NCBI GenBank assembly: GCA_034044135.1 | Contig: CP139021.1 | Span: 3,363,635-3,427,634, forward strand | Source: Flammeovirgaceae bacterium SG7u.111 | GTDB taxonomy: Bacteria; Bacteroidota; Bacteroidia; Cytophagales; Flammeovirgaceae | Reading direction: 5' to 3' | Length of the DNA: 64,000 nucleotides | Part shown: positions 8,119 through 16,922 of the stretch, piece after piece | Layout of the letters: every line of letters begins with the position of its first letter | Numbering within the stretch: the first letter of the stretch is position 1 | Position numbers and translations under genes: made by a program | The notes under the pieces: generated by a model | What the model was told of the DNA's origin: nothing | Databases searched by the model: none | The model's input: only the letters and a program-made list of their open reading frames with translations

Positions 8119-9963
8119 ATGAAATATAGAAAAATGAAAATGTTCAAGGTTTTAAGCAATGTGTACATGGAAAATGGAACTCTCATATTAAATATACTCA
8201 CGGCGATATTTATTTTTGTAGTCTCAACTTCTGAGGCTCAAACTAGCAAAAAATCCTCGCCCAACGTCATCTTGGTTTTGACGGACGATCAGGGAATTGG
8301 TGACCTCGGATGCCACGGCAACCCTTGGTTAAAAACGCCTAATATTGATGCGTTTTATAAGGAATCGGTCCGCATGACCGATTACCATGTAAGCCCGTAT
8401 TGCGCACCAACTAGGAGTGCTATTATGACTGGTCGTTATCCAATAAACAATGGGGTTTGGGCTACGTACAAAGGGCGGGATGCCCTGACAGGAGGCGCTC
8501 CAACAATGGCGGATGTTTTCAGGCAAAATGGTTATAAGACGGGCATGTTTGGGAAGTGGCATTTGGGTGATAACTACCCAGTTCGCCCAACAGATTGCGG
8601 GTTTGATGTTGCTGTTCAGCACAAAGCTGGCGGTGTTGGCGAGCTTTCAGACTATTGGGGCAATAGCTATTTTGATGATATGTATTATGTCAATAACGAG
8701 CCTAAGCAATTCAAAGGCTATTGTACCGATGTTTGGTTTGAAGAAGCTATTAAGTTTATTGATGAGAATAAGGACAAGCCTTTCTTTGTTTACCTACCCA
8801 CCAATGCCCCTCATAGCCCATGGAAAGTCGATGAAAGTTATGCCGGCCCCTACAAGGAGCTAGAGGGTGAGAAAATAGTGAATGCCAACTTCTATGGGAT
8901 GATTGCCAACATCGATGAGAACTTTGGCAAACTAGAAGCATTTTTGAAAGAAAAAGATCTTGCCGATAACACAATTCTGATCTATATGACTGATAATGGC
9001 TCTAGCGGAGGCATTAGCCGCGATGGCAAAATTGGGTACAATAAAGGATTTAGGGGGATGAAAGGTGGCAAAACCGAGGGAGGTCATCGTGTGCCTTTCT
9101 TTGTTCGCTGGAAAGATGGCAAACTCAAAGGAGGGAGGGACATAAACGAATTAACCGCCCATGTAGACTTGCTTCCTACATTGGCTGCTTTGTGTGAGCT
9201 TAAACTTCCTTCAAACCTAAAACAGGACGGTGTTGACCTTTCTTCATTACTGTTAAAGAAAGAAAAAAAACTTGCTAAAAGAACCGTCTATGTGCATCAT
9301 CGCCAAGATTGGCGTCCACCAATGGATGTGGAAAAAACTTGCCTGATGACTGAGAATTGGCGTCTGCTAAATGGAAAAGAGCTATACGATGTAGAGCAGG
9401 ACCAATACCAAGAAAACAATCTTGCCGGTGAGTATCCGGAGATTATTAAAACCCTGCTGAGTGAGAATGCCAGATTTGTAAAAGCGGCTAAGGCTGGACT
9501 AGAGTATCAGGAATTGCCTGCACATGTGATAGGGAATGAAAACCAAGAAGAAATAACACTTACTATCCAACATGCCATAGGCGAAGATGGCGGAATTTGG
9601 AAGTCAGAGCAAGTTTCGGAAGGTATGAAAAATAGCAATAACAGGCATGCGATTAAGGTCGAAAAAGCAGGCTTATATGAAATTGCTTGTTGTAGGTGGC
9701 CAAAGGAATGCCCCGGACCAACTTGGGGAATACCTAGTAAAAACCCTAAGAATATGTACAATTACCAGCCTATTAAGCCTGAAAAAGTGAGGATTAGCAT
9801 TGCAAATCAGCTACATGAAAAACAAATAACAGGAGACGAAGAGGCAGTCTTGTTTCAAGTAAAACTTCAGGAGGGAAAGACCTTTTTGGTAAATGATTTT
9901 ATTGAAGGTGACGAAAAGTACGGGGTGTATTATACCTACATAAAGTACCTAGGAGCTGAATAG
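8119..9963 (+). CDS. Secreted S1 family arylsulfatase-like sulfatase with extra C-terminal domain
   Basis: Third sulfatase. Intact signatures are Asp56-Asp57 in LVLTDDQGIGDLG, the formylglycine motif Cys95-Ala-Pro-Thr-Arg99, FGKWHLGDN and IYMTDNGSSGG. The fold resembles the arylsulfatase A group more than its two neighbours do. Beyond the sulfatase domain, residues 485-614 form an additional beta-rich domain (ITLTIQHAIGEDGG to the end), possibly substrate binding. The true start may be Met17 (base 8167), because the hydrophobic signal peptide (residues 21-41, ending STSEAQ) directly follows it; several ATGs lie between 8119 and 8167. No obvious terminator follows; 140 bases separate it from the GH16 gene. 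Confidence 0.9.
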   Translation: MKYRKMKMFKVLSNVYMENGTLILNILTAIFIFVVSTSEAQTSKKSSPNVILVLTDDQGIGDLGCHGNPWLKTPNIDAFYKESVRMTDYHVSPYCAPTRSAIMTGRYPINNGVWATYKGRDALTGGAPTMADVFRQNGYKTGMFGKWHLGDNYPVRPTDCGFDVAVQHKAGGVGELSDYWGNSYFDDMYYVNNEPKQFKGYCTDVWFEEAIKFIDENKDKPFFVYLPTNAPHSPWKVDESYAGPYKELEGEKIVNANFYGMIANIDENFGKLEAFLKEKDLADNTILIYMTDNGSSGGISRDGKIGYNKGFRGMKGGKTEGGHRVPFFVRWKDGKLKGGRDINELTAHVDLLPTLAALCELKLPSNLKQDGVDLSSLLLKKEKKLAKRTVYVHHRQDWRPPMDVEKTCLMTENWRLLNGKELYDVEQDQYQENNLAGEYPEIIKTLLSENARFVKAAKAGLEYQELPAHVIGNENQEEITLTIQHAIGEDGGIWKSEQVSEGMKNSNNRHAIKVEKAGLYEIACCRWPKECPGPTWGIPSKNPKNMYNYQPIKPEKVRISIANQLHEKQITGDEEAVLFQVKLQEGKTFLVNDFIEGDEKYGVYYTYIKYLGAE

Positions 9964-10103
9964 AGTTCTGTAAAAACGGGAAGTGAGGGTAAGCGATAAT
10001 AGCAGGCAAGTTTCGACAGGATAAATGTTTTGGTAGGAAAAGTCAATTTCCGAATTACATAAAGAATTTCACAAACCCATTAACATTAAACATATTATTA
10101 TTC

Positions 10104-11339
10104 ATGAAAAAGTACACTTTAATCTTTTTGGCTCTGGGCATGAGCCATTTTCTGTTTGCCGACCCTCCAACACCACCTGTTGGGAAACGATGGGTGCTGA
10201 ACCCCGATTTTTCGGATGAGTTCAATGGGACGGAACTGGACGCGAGCAAGTGGTTCAATTATCACCCAAATTGGAAAGGTCGGAAGCCAGGCTTGTTTTT
10301 GCCTTCTCAGGTTTCGGTGAAGAATGGCTATATGCAGATTAGGGGAGAGAAAATGGAGAAAGACACCATCATCCATGCGTATGGGAAGGACATGACCTTC
10401 AATATTGCTGGCGGAGCAGTGGTTTCCAAAAAGTCAGTCTATTTGGGGTATTACGAATGCAGGTCAAAAGCAGCGGCAACTACCATGTCCACCACATTTT
10501 GGTTTTCTGGTGGTGGCGGTGTTGGTCCAAACGAATGCGATACATACAAGCAAGAATGGGACATACAAGAGTGTATTGGTCGGGGCGGTGATTTCAAGGG
10601 CGACTATTTTGCTTATGGAATGCACTCGAATGCTCACTATTGGTACACCGACTGCGATGGCGAAAAGCATGACCACCGAGCGGCGCAAGTAAGGTTTGAA
10701 GACTCAGAGCTGGCTTCCGAAGATTTCCACGTGTACGGCGGATGGTGGCGCGATGATGTTTCTGCAAGTTATTACTATGACAATCGCCCACCAAAGCACC
10801 AACAGTTTTACAATAAGGTGAGCGATAAACCAATGGACAAGCCCATGTACATGCGCTTGGTTTCTGAAACCTATCCTTTCCCATGGATTGAACTTCCTAA
10901 TGACGAGGAACTGGCAGACACAACTAAAAATACCGTCTATTACGATTGGGTGAGAGGGTACAAATTAGTTGATGTAGATGCGCCAAACGACAGTGACCTG
11001 AATCTAGAGTCGGAAATTGGGTTGTATGATGAAAACGTCTCATTTCCATCTGCTACTTACGAACTAAGCTCTTCTGAGACGTTAAAAATCCCATTTACTT
11101 TTCAGGCAAACGAGGACAGGGAAATCGAATTGAAACTGCATGACCCTGAAGGGAAGGTGGTTGCCAAAACGGTAGCTTCTGTTTATGCTGGTTATGGCAA
11201 TATGGTCTTCGACTTTGAGGTAGGACAGACGCTAGAAGCCAAGGCAGGTTACAAACTGGTTGCCAGTGTCCTTCCTGCTGGAGGCGAGAAAACCAACAAG
11301 CTAGACACCAGCACCTTGATACTTGACCTGAAAAACTAA
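10104..11339 (+). CDS. Secreted GH16 endo-galactanase-like enzyme (agarase/porphyranase type)
   Basis: Endo-acting beta-glycanase of the GH16 jelly-roll family. The signal peptide is about 19 residues (ends LFAD). The catalytic motif ExDxxE appears as Glu151-Trp-Asp153-Ile-Gln-Glu156. The N-terminal block GKRWVLNPDFSDEFNG followed by ASKWFNYHPNWKGRKPGLF is very like beta-agarases and beta-porphyranases (known family resemblance, by memory). Residues 290-411 form a second beta domain of unknown role. With GH29 enzymes and sulfatases around it, an agaran, porphyran or related sulfated galactan is the likely backbone. The first part of this gene and its leader recur as a decayed copy at 15579-15737. 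Confidence 0.85.
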   Translation: MKKYTLIFLALGMSHFLFADPPTPPVGKRWVLNPDFSDEFNGTELDASKWFNYHPNWKGRKPGLFLPSQVSVKNGYMQIRGEKMEKDTIIHAYGKDMTFNIAGGAVVSKKSVYLGYYECRSKAAATTMSTTFWFSGGGGVGPNECDTYKQEWDIQECIGRGGDFKGDYFAYGMHSNAHYWYTDCDGEKHDHRAAQVRFEDSELASEDFHVYGGWWRDDVSASYYYDNRPPKHQQFYNKVSDKPMDKPMYMRLVSETYPFPWIELPNDEELADTTKNTVYYDWVRGYKLVDVDAPNDSDLNLESEIGLYDENVSFPSATYELSSSETLKIPFTFQANEDREIELKLHDPEGKVVAKTVASVYAGYGNMVFDFEVGQTLEAKAGYKLVASVLPAGGEKTNKLDTSTLILDLKN

Positions 11340-11374
11340 GCTGATTTTTTATAAAACAACAAAAATATCTAAAT

Positions 11375-12775
11375 ATGAAAAGGAGAAATTTTATCAAAAA
11401 AACTGCTGTAGTAGGAGCTGCGGCATCGGTTCTGCCACATTTTAGCATTGGAAAACCAGGGCTTTCTGCCAATAGCAAACTGAATATAGCCATGATTGGC
11501 GCTGGCAATATTGCCGGGATGGCATACGGTGGCTGCAAAGGAGAAAATATTGTTGCCTTGGCAGATGTAGATGCCGCTATGTTTGGGCAGCATGTACCTA
11601 AGAATCCTGAAATTGCTAAAGCAAAAAAGTTTGAAGATTTCCGTGAGATGCTCGACAAGATGGACAAAGAAATTGATGCGGTATGTATCAATACTCCTGA
11701 CCACACGCATTTTGCCGCAACTATGCATGCCATGCAGATGGGCAAGCATGTGTGTACCCAAAAGCCATTGACCTATAGCATTTGGGAGGCGCAAACGCTG
11801 AAAAAAGCGCAGAAAAAATATGGTGTGGTTACGAATATGGCAGTTCAAGGTCATACGTTCGACGGTATCAGGCAAATGAAAGAATGGTATGAGGCAGATG
11901 TGTTTGGGCAGATCAATGAAGTGCATTCATGGAAATCCGGCCCCACTTGGGAAACAGAATATCCTGGCAAATGGGGCTATTGGCATAAAATGACATCTTT
12001 CCCACCTAAAGCAGATCCAATTCCTGATGGACTCAACTGGGACCTTTGGCTAGGGCCAAGACCAGCCGATACTACATTTAATAAGCTGTACCACCCCAAA
12101 AGCTGGAGGGGTTACAGTATGTTTGGAAATGGGATTTTTGGCGATTGGATGCCTCATATAGCAGATGGGCCTGTATTTGTCTTGGATTTGTACAAGCCTG
12201 TTGTGGTAGAGCTGGAAGAAAAAACGGGTGGTAATGAATGGATGTTCCCAGAAGGAAACCGAGTGCGATGGGAGTTCAAGAAACGTGGCAAAAAAGCCCC
12301 TTGTACGTTCTATTGGTACAACGGTCCTGTTGGCAACTCTCAGTTCATGCCTAAAACCCCCAAAGAATGGACAGGGGGCAAGAATCTTCCCGGTGGCGGA
12401 ACATTGTATTATGGAGACAAGGCAGTTGGGTTTACAGATCAGCGCTCTAACAATCCAAAACTGGTCAATGCTGATGAAATGAAGGCTTTTGAAGAGAAAG
12501 GATTTCCTGCTGAGAAGTATCCGAGAGTGAAGGGAGGACCTTTTGCCGAATGGATAAGAGCTATAAAAGGAGATGGACCAACCCCAGGGGCAAACTTTGA
12601 TTTTGCAGTTCCTTTTACAGAAATGATGTTGCTCGGAGTATTAGCGGCTAAGTTTGGTGGAAGGATTGAATGGCATCCTAAAAAAGGAATTACCAACAGG
12701 CCTGAGCTGAACAAATATGTAAAAGGGGCGACACCTCGGAAGGGTTGGGATTATGGTTCTGATCTTTGGAAGTAA
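11375..12775 (+). CDS. Tat-exported Gfo/Idh/MocA family oxidoreductase
   Basis: NAD(P)-dependent sugar oxidoreductase family member carrying a twin-arginine signal ([19 protein letters not shown]), so it is exported folded with its cofactor. The Rossmann motif is [13 protein letters not shown] (residues 39-51), followed by [10 protein letters not shown] and the KPLTYS block characteristic of the family. The C-terminal alpha/beta domain is complete and length (466) is normal for exported members in Bacteroidota. Some relatives act as glycosidases through a transient oxidation step (GH109 and similar), so a role in redox-assisted glycoside cleavage is plausible but inferred. It begins 35 bases after the GH16 stop, consistent with one operon. 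Confidence 0.88.
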   Translation: MKRRNFIKKTAVVGAAASVLPHFSIGKPGLSANSKLNIAMIGAGNIAGMAYGGCKGENIVALADVDAAMFGQHVPKNPEIAKAKKFEDFREMLDKMDKEIDAVCINTPDHTHFAATMHAMQMGKHVCTQKPLTYSIWEAQTLKKAQKKYGVVTNMAVQGHTFDGIRQMKEWYEADVFGQINEVHSWKSGPTWETEYPGKWGYWHKMTSFPPKADPIPDGLNWDLWLGPRPADTTFNKLYHPKSWRGYSMFGNGIFGDWMPHIADGPVFVLDLYKPVVVELEEKTGGNEWMFPEGNRVRWEFKKRGKKAPCTFYWYNGPVGNSQFMPKTPKEWTGGKNLPGGGTLYYGDKAVGFTDQRSNNPKLVNADEMKAFEEKGFPAEKYPRVKGGPFAEWIRAIKGDGPTPGANFDFAVPFTEMMLLGVLAAKFGGRIEWHPKKGITNRPELNKYVKGATPRKGWDYGSDLWK

Positions 12776-12783
12776 AGTATTGC

Positions 12784-12811
12784 ACACCTGAGCGGGTTTC
12801 CACTCAGGTGT
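12784..12811 (+). terminator. Hairpin downstream of the Gfo/Idh/MocA gene
   Basis: A 9-bp perfect stem pairs 12784-12792 (acacctgag) with 12803-12811, loop of ten bases, starting eight bases after the oxidoreductase stop. No clear T-run follows, so it may be a weak terminator or an RNA-stabilising hairpin. Confidence 0.45.
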
Positions 12812-12867
12812 ATACCTCATTCTGCAGTTGACTAAGAAAAACCAACTTTTTAAACTAGGGTATTGAT

Positions 12868-13041
12868 ATGGAATTGAAAAGAATAATTAAAAAAGCTCTG
12901 GTAGTCAGGTCTTTCGCCTTTATGGCCTTGGCAAATATAAACCTTGCCTTTTCCCAAGAAAAAGAACCCCAAAACTGGCACATGCCAGAACTATCCGAAT
13001 CAGCAAGGAGTAAGGTGGGCAGTGGTATTTTTCCAGTGTAG
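12868..13041 (+). pseudogene. Truncated exported protein remnant (57 codons)
   Basis: A 57-codon frame starts at ATG 12868 with a good signal peptide (charged start, then FAFMALANINLAFSQ) followed by only about 28 mature residues (EKEPQNWHMPELSESA and on) and a TAG stop. A length of 57 residues is too short for a secreted enzyme. Further codons in other frames downstream (KLTWKEAVISE at about 13070-13100) look like more of the same broken gene. I read it as the 5' remnant of a lost exported glycan-locus protein; the family is not recognised. Confidence 0.45.
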
Positions 13042-13125
13042 AATAGCCAAGCCGTGGAGTGAGTGTGGATAAGCTTACTTGGAAAGAGGCTGTAATTAGT
13101 GAATAAAATATTGACTAGAACAACA

Positions 13126-15393
13126 ATGAAAACTTTTTTTTATTACTTGTTTTTTGTGCTATTACTATTTGCTCAAAAATCTCGTGCCCAACTAGTTCTT
13201 CTGGGCGACAATACGCCACATGCAAATGTGAATGATGGTGACTTTGAGGCTGTTAAAGGCTACTGGCGTCAGTCCAAGCAATCTCCATTTTGGACGACCA
13301 AAAACGTGGAAGGACAAGGCGAATACCCAATGGGTTTACATCACGGTTCTCTTTTTAGTGACAATGACCTTGGCATCGCCGAGTCAAAAGTGCTTGATAC
13401 GAATCCAAAATACCAAACACCCAAAGCTGGGGATGTGCTGAACTGGAGCTTTGGTGCCGACTTGGAATACATAAGCAAAGGCACTATTTCCCTTAGCTTG
13501 GTATTTGGCAAACATGATCGTGTTCTGGCTAAGAAAGTGAAGCTCATCGGGTCCGACAAAACCATTGAGCATTTTAAAGGAACGTATGTGCTTTCGGAAG
13601 AAGATGCAGCGGCTGGACTACCCTTTGTACGAGCTGCTTTTTATTCGGAACAGCAGGTAAAGGTTTATCTTCACTACGTGAACATTAGTGTGGAGGATTC
13701 TTCCATTGCCGGACCAGAACTAAAGGCGGAGGTGCAAGAAGAAGGAATTCGCTTGCAGTGGAAAGATGGTTTAGCTAGCAAGAATAGCAAATTCTATATC
13801 TATCGACAGTTCAATGAAAATCAAAAACATAAGAAGCTAGGAGAAACGAATACAACTTCGTTTTTAGACAAAACGCTGATAAACGGAGTGTCCTATTCTT
13901 ACGTAGTTACCCGAATTGATGCAGAAGAGTCAGGAGCTTCCAATAAAGTGGTGATTGCAAAAAAGGACAACGATGCTCCCGCACCTCCCACCGAAGTACA
14001 TGCTACGGTTTATGATACAGAAATAAAACTTAGCTGGACAGAAAGCATCGACCAAGATGTGGCAACTTATTCGGTATATCGAGGCGATGCCGATGGGAAT
14101 AAGTTGCAAGAGATTTCCCATGGCATAAAAGGGAAATCGTACCTGGATTTCACTCCTCCCAAAGGTATTGAGAATACGTACATCGTCTATGCCTATGATT
14201 ACAGTGGGAATAAAAGCAAAGCCTCGGAAGTGATAAAGGCGAAAGTGAAAACAGTAATGGGGACTTCTTTCAGCGATTTGATTTTGCCTATGCCAATCCA
14301 TAAAAAACTCCGCTCGGATATTTGGGGAGCAGATGGGGTATTGCCTCGCGATCCTGGTAATGGAATTGAGGATCCCGAATGGAGCTATTGGGGAGGGCGA
14401 CCCGTGGAAGATAAAGATGGAAAGTTCCACATGTTGGTGACCCGTTGGCCTGCCAATGCGACCAAAGGACACTGGGAATGGCCGCATTCTACAGTTGCCT
14501 ACGCCGTTGCGGAACTCCCAACAGGACCGTATAAAGTCCAACGGGAATTAGTGTATGATTTTGCAAAAGGGCTTGGCCATAATCCTGATGTCATTCTGCT
14601 AAACGACGGGACTTATATGTTGTATTCCCTCATAAACTGGGAAGCCACCTTGTTCACTTCTGAGTCCATGGAAGGTCCTTGGAAAAGGCTTGGCATATTA
14701 GAAGTTGACCTCAGCACTTCTAAAGACGATCCAGATAAGAGCTACCGCTATTATAGAAACTTGTCGGGTGTTCATTTGGACGATGGTAGGTTTCTTTTTG
14801 TGACCAAAGGCGGGGCTATGATGATCAGCGAAGGTAAAAACCCTTTGGGACCTTATAAGGCACTGACAAGCCCTTTGCAAGGCAACTCGATTATTCCCGA
14901 AAAGTACCGCAATTCTAATTACGAAGACCCGGTTCTTTGGAAAGACGATGTTCAGTACCACATGATGATCAATGCATTTTGGGATTACCGAGCCATTTAC
15001 CTTCGCTCTCCAGATGGGATTCACTGGAAGTTCAACCCCGGAACGGCTTATACGCCAAACAATACTTTTTATGAAGACGGTACGCAAACGCATTGGTACA
15101 AACTTGAAAGACCGCATGTGTTGCAAGATAAATATGGAAGGGCGACCCATTTGTCATTAGCCGTAATTGACGTGCCAAAGGCTGACGACTTGGCGAAGGA
15201 CAAGCACAATTCAAAAAATATCATTCTACCTCTTACCCTTCATAAACGGATGAAAATACTGAACAAGAAGGTTGTAAACAAGGATACAAAATCTATCAAA
15301 GTTTTGGTAATTTCAGAACCTGGTTTCGATGCGCAAAATGATATTGATCTAACTTCCTTAAGGTTTGGGGCTTCGGAAGAGGAGCTAAAGTGA
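13126..15393 (+). CDS. Multidomain exported glycosidase: N-terminal CBM-like, two FnIII, GH43/GH117-like propeller
   Basis: Large exported protein. The ATG at 13126 gives a signal peptide (FFYYLFFVLLLFAQKSRAQ); the GTG at 13099 would only prepend nine residues. Order of domains, numbered from the GTG: beta-sandwich CBM-like region 31-205, two fibronectin type III modules about 208-290 and 295-385 (GPELKAEVQEEGIRLQWK; PTEVHATVYDTEIKLSW), then a five-bladed propeller 390-735. Propeller acid residues are probably within LGHNPDVILLNDGTYML and NYEDPVLWKDD. The reading frame ends at SEEELK, and a well-preserved continuation lies in another frame immediately after (15390-15542), so the C-terminus is probably frameshifted. 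Enzyme activity is likely but the family number is uncertain. Confidence 0.75.
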   Translation: MKTFFYYLFFVLLLFAQKSRAQLVLLGDNTPHANVNDGDFEAVKGYWRQSKQSPFWTTKNVEGQGEYPMGLHHGSLFSDNDLGIAESKVLDTNPKYQTPKAGDVLNWSFGADLEYISKGTISLSLVFGKHDRVLAKKVKLIGSDKTIEHFKGTYVLSEEDAAAGLPFVRAAFYSEQQVKVYLHYVNISVEDSSIAGPELKAEVQEEGIRLQWKDGLASKNSKFYIYRQFNENQKHKKLGETNTTSFLDKTLINGVSYSYVVTRIDAEESGASNKVVIAKKDNDAPAPPTEVHATVYDTEIKLSWTESIDQDVATYSVYRGDADGNKLQEISHGIKGKSYLDFTPPKGIENTYIVYAYDYSGNKSKASEVIKAKVKTVMGTSFSDLILPMPIHKKLRSDIWGADGVLPRDPGNGIEDPEWSYWGGRPVEDKDGKFHMLVTRWPANATKGHWEWPHSTVAYAVAELPTGPYKVQRELVYDFAKGLGHNPDVILLNDGTYMLYSLINWEATLFTSESMEGPWKRLGILEVDLSTSKDDPDKSYRYYRNLSGVHLDDGRFLFVTKGGAMMISEGKNPLGPYKALTSPLQGNSIIPEKYRNSNYEDPVLWKDDVQYHMMINAFWDYRAIYLRSPDGIHWKFNPGTAYTPNNTFYEDGTQTHWYKLERPHVLQDKYGRATHLSLAVIDVPKADDLAKDKHNSKNIILPLTLHKRMKILNKKVVNKDTKSIKVLVISEPGFDAQNDIDLTSLRFGASEEELK

Positions 15394-15542
15394 GAAAAAC
15401 TAAGAAAAAAGGGAAAGACCTCATCATTGAGTTTGATGGGGCAGGGAACGGCATAGACAATGGCAACTTTGCCTGCAAAATGCTGGGCAAAACGAAGGCG
15501 GGCAAACTACTGATAGGGTTTACAAAATTATCGGCACAGTAG
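15390..15542 (+). pseudogene. Out-of-frame C-terminal continuation of the propeller glycosidase
   Basis: Fifty codons, frame shifted relative to the preceding gene and overlapping its stop, encode KGKDLIIEFDGAGNGI followed by NFACKMLGKTKAGKLLIGF and end in TAG. This is a compact beta-strand C-terminus of the type that follows an LTSLRFGASEE segment in related propeller proteins (from memory). It has no start codon context of its own. A single indel around 15385-15395 would join it to the 755-residue enzyme upstream. Either a real frameshift mutation or a sequencing error explains it. Confidence 0.6.
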
Positions 15543-15578
15543 TATGTATTAATTCAACTTCTTAAAGAGTCTCATGAA

Positions 15579-15737
15579 TCCATTAACATTAAACATATTA
15601 TTCATAAAAAGCACATTTTAATCTTTCTGGCTCTGAGCATGAGTCATTTCCTGTTTGCCGACTCTCCAACGCCGTCTATAGGAAAGCGGTGGGTGGTCAG
15701 GGTTGTTTTATCCGTCTCAGATTTCGGTTAAGAATGG
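15579..15737 (+). pseudogene. Decayed partial duplicate of the GH16 gene 5' end
   Basis: From 15579 the sequence repeats the leader and start of the GH16 gene at 10077-10200 (ccattaacattaaacatatta, then MSHFLFAD-equivalent codons and GKRWV). After GKRWV it jumps across about 85 bases and continues matching 10289-10326 (ctcaggtttcggtgaagaatgg, here ctcagatttcggttaagaatgg). The ATG is reduced to AT and frames are disrupted, so it cannot be translated. It shows a past duplication of the GH16 gene or a recombination that removed a second copy. The next 100 bases (to about 15830) match nothing I recognise. Confidence 0.8.
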
Positions 15738-15869
15738 ACCCCGGTAGGCGTAAAATATTCCACGCGTTCTCAGGGACCGTCCCATTCGAGCAAACCATCG
15801 CTGGTAACTTTGCTTGTCAAATCAATAATACTTGATTGCCTGATTGAGCCAATTGAAATCGGCTTGTTT

Positions 15870-16922
15870 TTACATTGAATTGCCTATACCTACCAATACT
15901 ACTGATAGAAGTATCACACCAATACCTGTGGTGATCGTCCATTTTGTCTTTGGAGCTACGCCTTTCCACTCTTTGCGATAAATCCCCCACAAATTTGCCG
16001 TAAGGATAATTGTGGACATATGGAGTATCCAAGAGCTTGCTCCATTCCCCATTTTGCTTTCTCCCATACCGTAGAAAAAGAATTGTAAAAACCAGATAGT
16101 CCCTGCCAAAGCTGAGAACATGATGTTTTTAGAAATAGGAGTGGAACGATCTGTAAAATCTTTGTACGCCTTGCTTTTCAAACTCAAAACAGTAGTCCAG
16201 ATGAGGTTGGTGGTTAAGCCTCCCCAAAGTATCACCACAAAGGTTACGTTGTTTTGGTAGAGCGGGTTGAAACCAGCCTCTACAGCAGCATCGGCCAAGG
16301 GCTTTCCAGCTTCAATTCCAAAATTGAAAAATGAACTTAGAATCCCCGAAAGTATCGCTACTGCTAGCCCCTTGGTCATGTTGAATTCGGCAACACTTTT
16401 TTTCTTGTCCTCATCCGAAAGCTCATTCTCTTTCAGAATACCTGCTCTTCCAGAAATAGCAATTCCGACAAGGCAAACGAACACGCCGAAGAGTACCATT
16501 TGCCCTCCCGATGAGGCCAGCATATCTGTAAATGAAACTTTCCCTTCAGTAGGGCTAAGGTTGTAATAAATAGGGGGGACTAAAGCACCAAAAGCCGAAC
16601 AGAAACCAAGTACTACCGAGTTTCCTAAAGACATGCCCAAGTACCTTACGCCAAGCCCGTATGACAATCCCCCAATTCCCCACAACAATCCCATGAGGAA
16701 TGTAAAAAACAAGATTTGGCTAGAGCTAGAAACAATGATATCCATAAAGCCCGGCAGGGTAAGCCAAGCTGCAATTGGGGGAACGATCAGCCAAGAAAAC
16801 AATCCGCCTACCATCCAATAACTCTCCCATGCCCAACCCTTCACTCTATTGTAAGGCATATAAAAACTGCCAGAAGCCATGCCTCCCAACGAATGGAACA
16901 AAATCCCTAGTAATGCTTGCAT
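15870..16922 (-). CDS. rhaT: L-rhamnose-proton symporter family permease (RhaT)
   Basis: Inner-membrane transporter of the drug/metabolite superfamily importing L-rhamnose or a related 6-deoxyhexose by proton symport. The 350-residue length matches the family (about 344). About ten hydrophobic segments are visible; the N-terminus MQALLGILFHSLGGMASGSFYMPYNRVKGW... carries the typical GGxxxGSFYxPxxxVKxWxWE signature, and GIGGLSYGLGVRYLGMSLG is another family block. It faces the glycosidase locus convergently and would take up the monosaccharide they release; fucose or L-galactose is possible since specificity cannot be read from sequence. No kinase or isomerase for the sugar lies in the window. 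Confidence 0.9.
   Translation of the reverse strand: MQALLGILFHSLGGMASGSFYMPYNRVKGWAWESYWMVGGLFSWLIVPPIAAWLTLPGFMDIIVSSSSQILFFTFLMGLLWGIGGLSYGLGVRYLGMSLGNSVVLGFCSAFGALVPPIYYNLSPTEGKVSFTDMLASSGGQMVLFGVFVCLVGIAISGRAGILKENELSDEDKKKSVAEFNMTKGLAVAILSGILSSFFNFGIEAGKPLADAAVEAGFNPLYQNNVTFVVILWGGLTTNLIWTTVLSLKSKAYKDFTDRSTPISKNIMFSALAGTIWFLQFFFYGMGESKMGNGASSWILHMSTIILTANLWGIYRKEWKGVAPKTKWTITTGIGVILLSVVLVGIGNSM

Noticed and set aside
15380-15400. Programmed -1 frameshifting in the propeller gene
   Set aside because: The only A-run of the slippery type (aaaaaag) lies after the zero-frame stop codon, so it cannot be used before termination.
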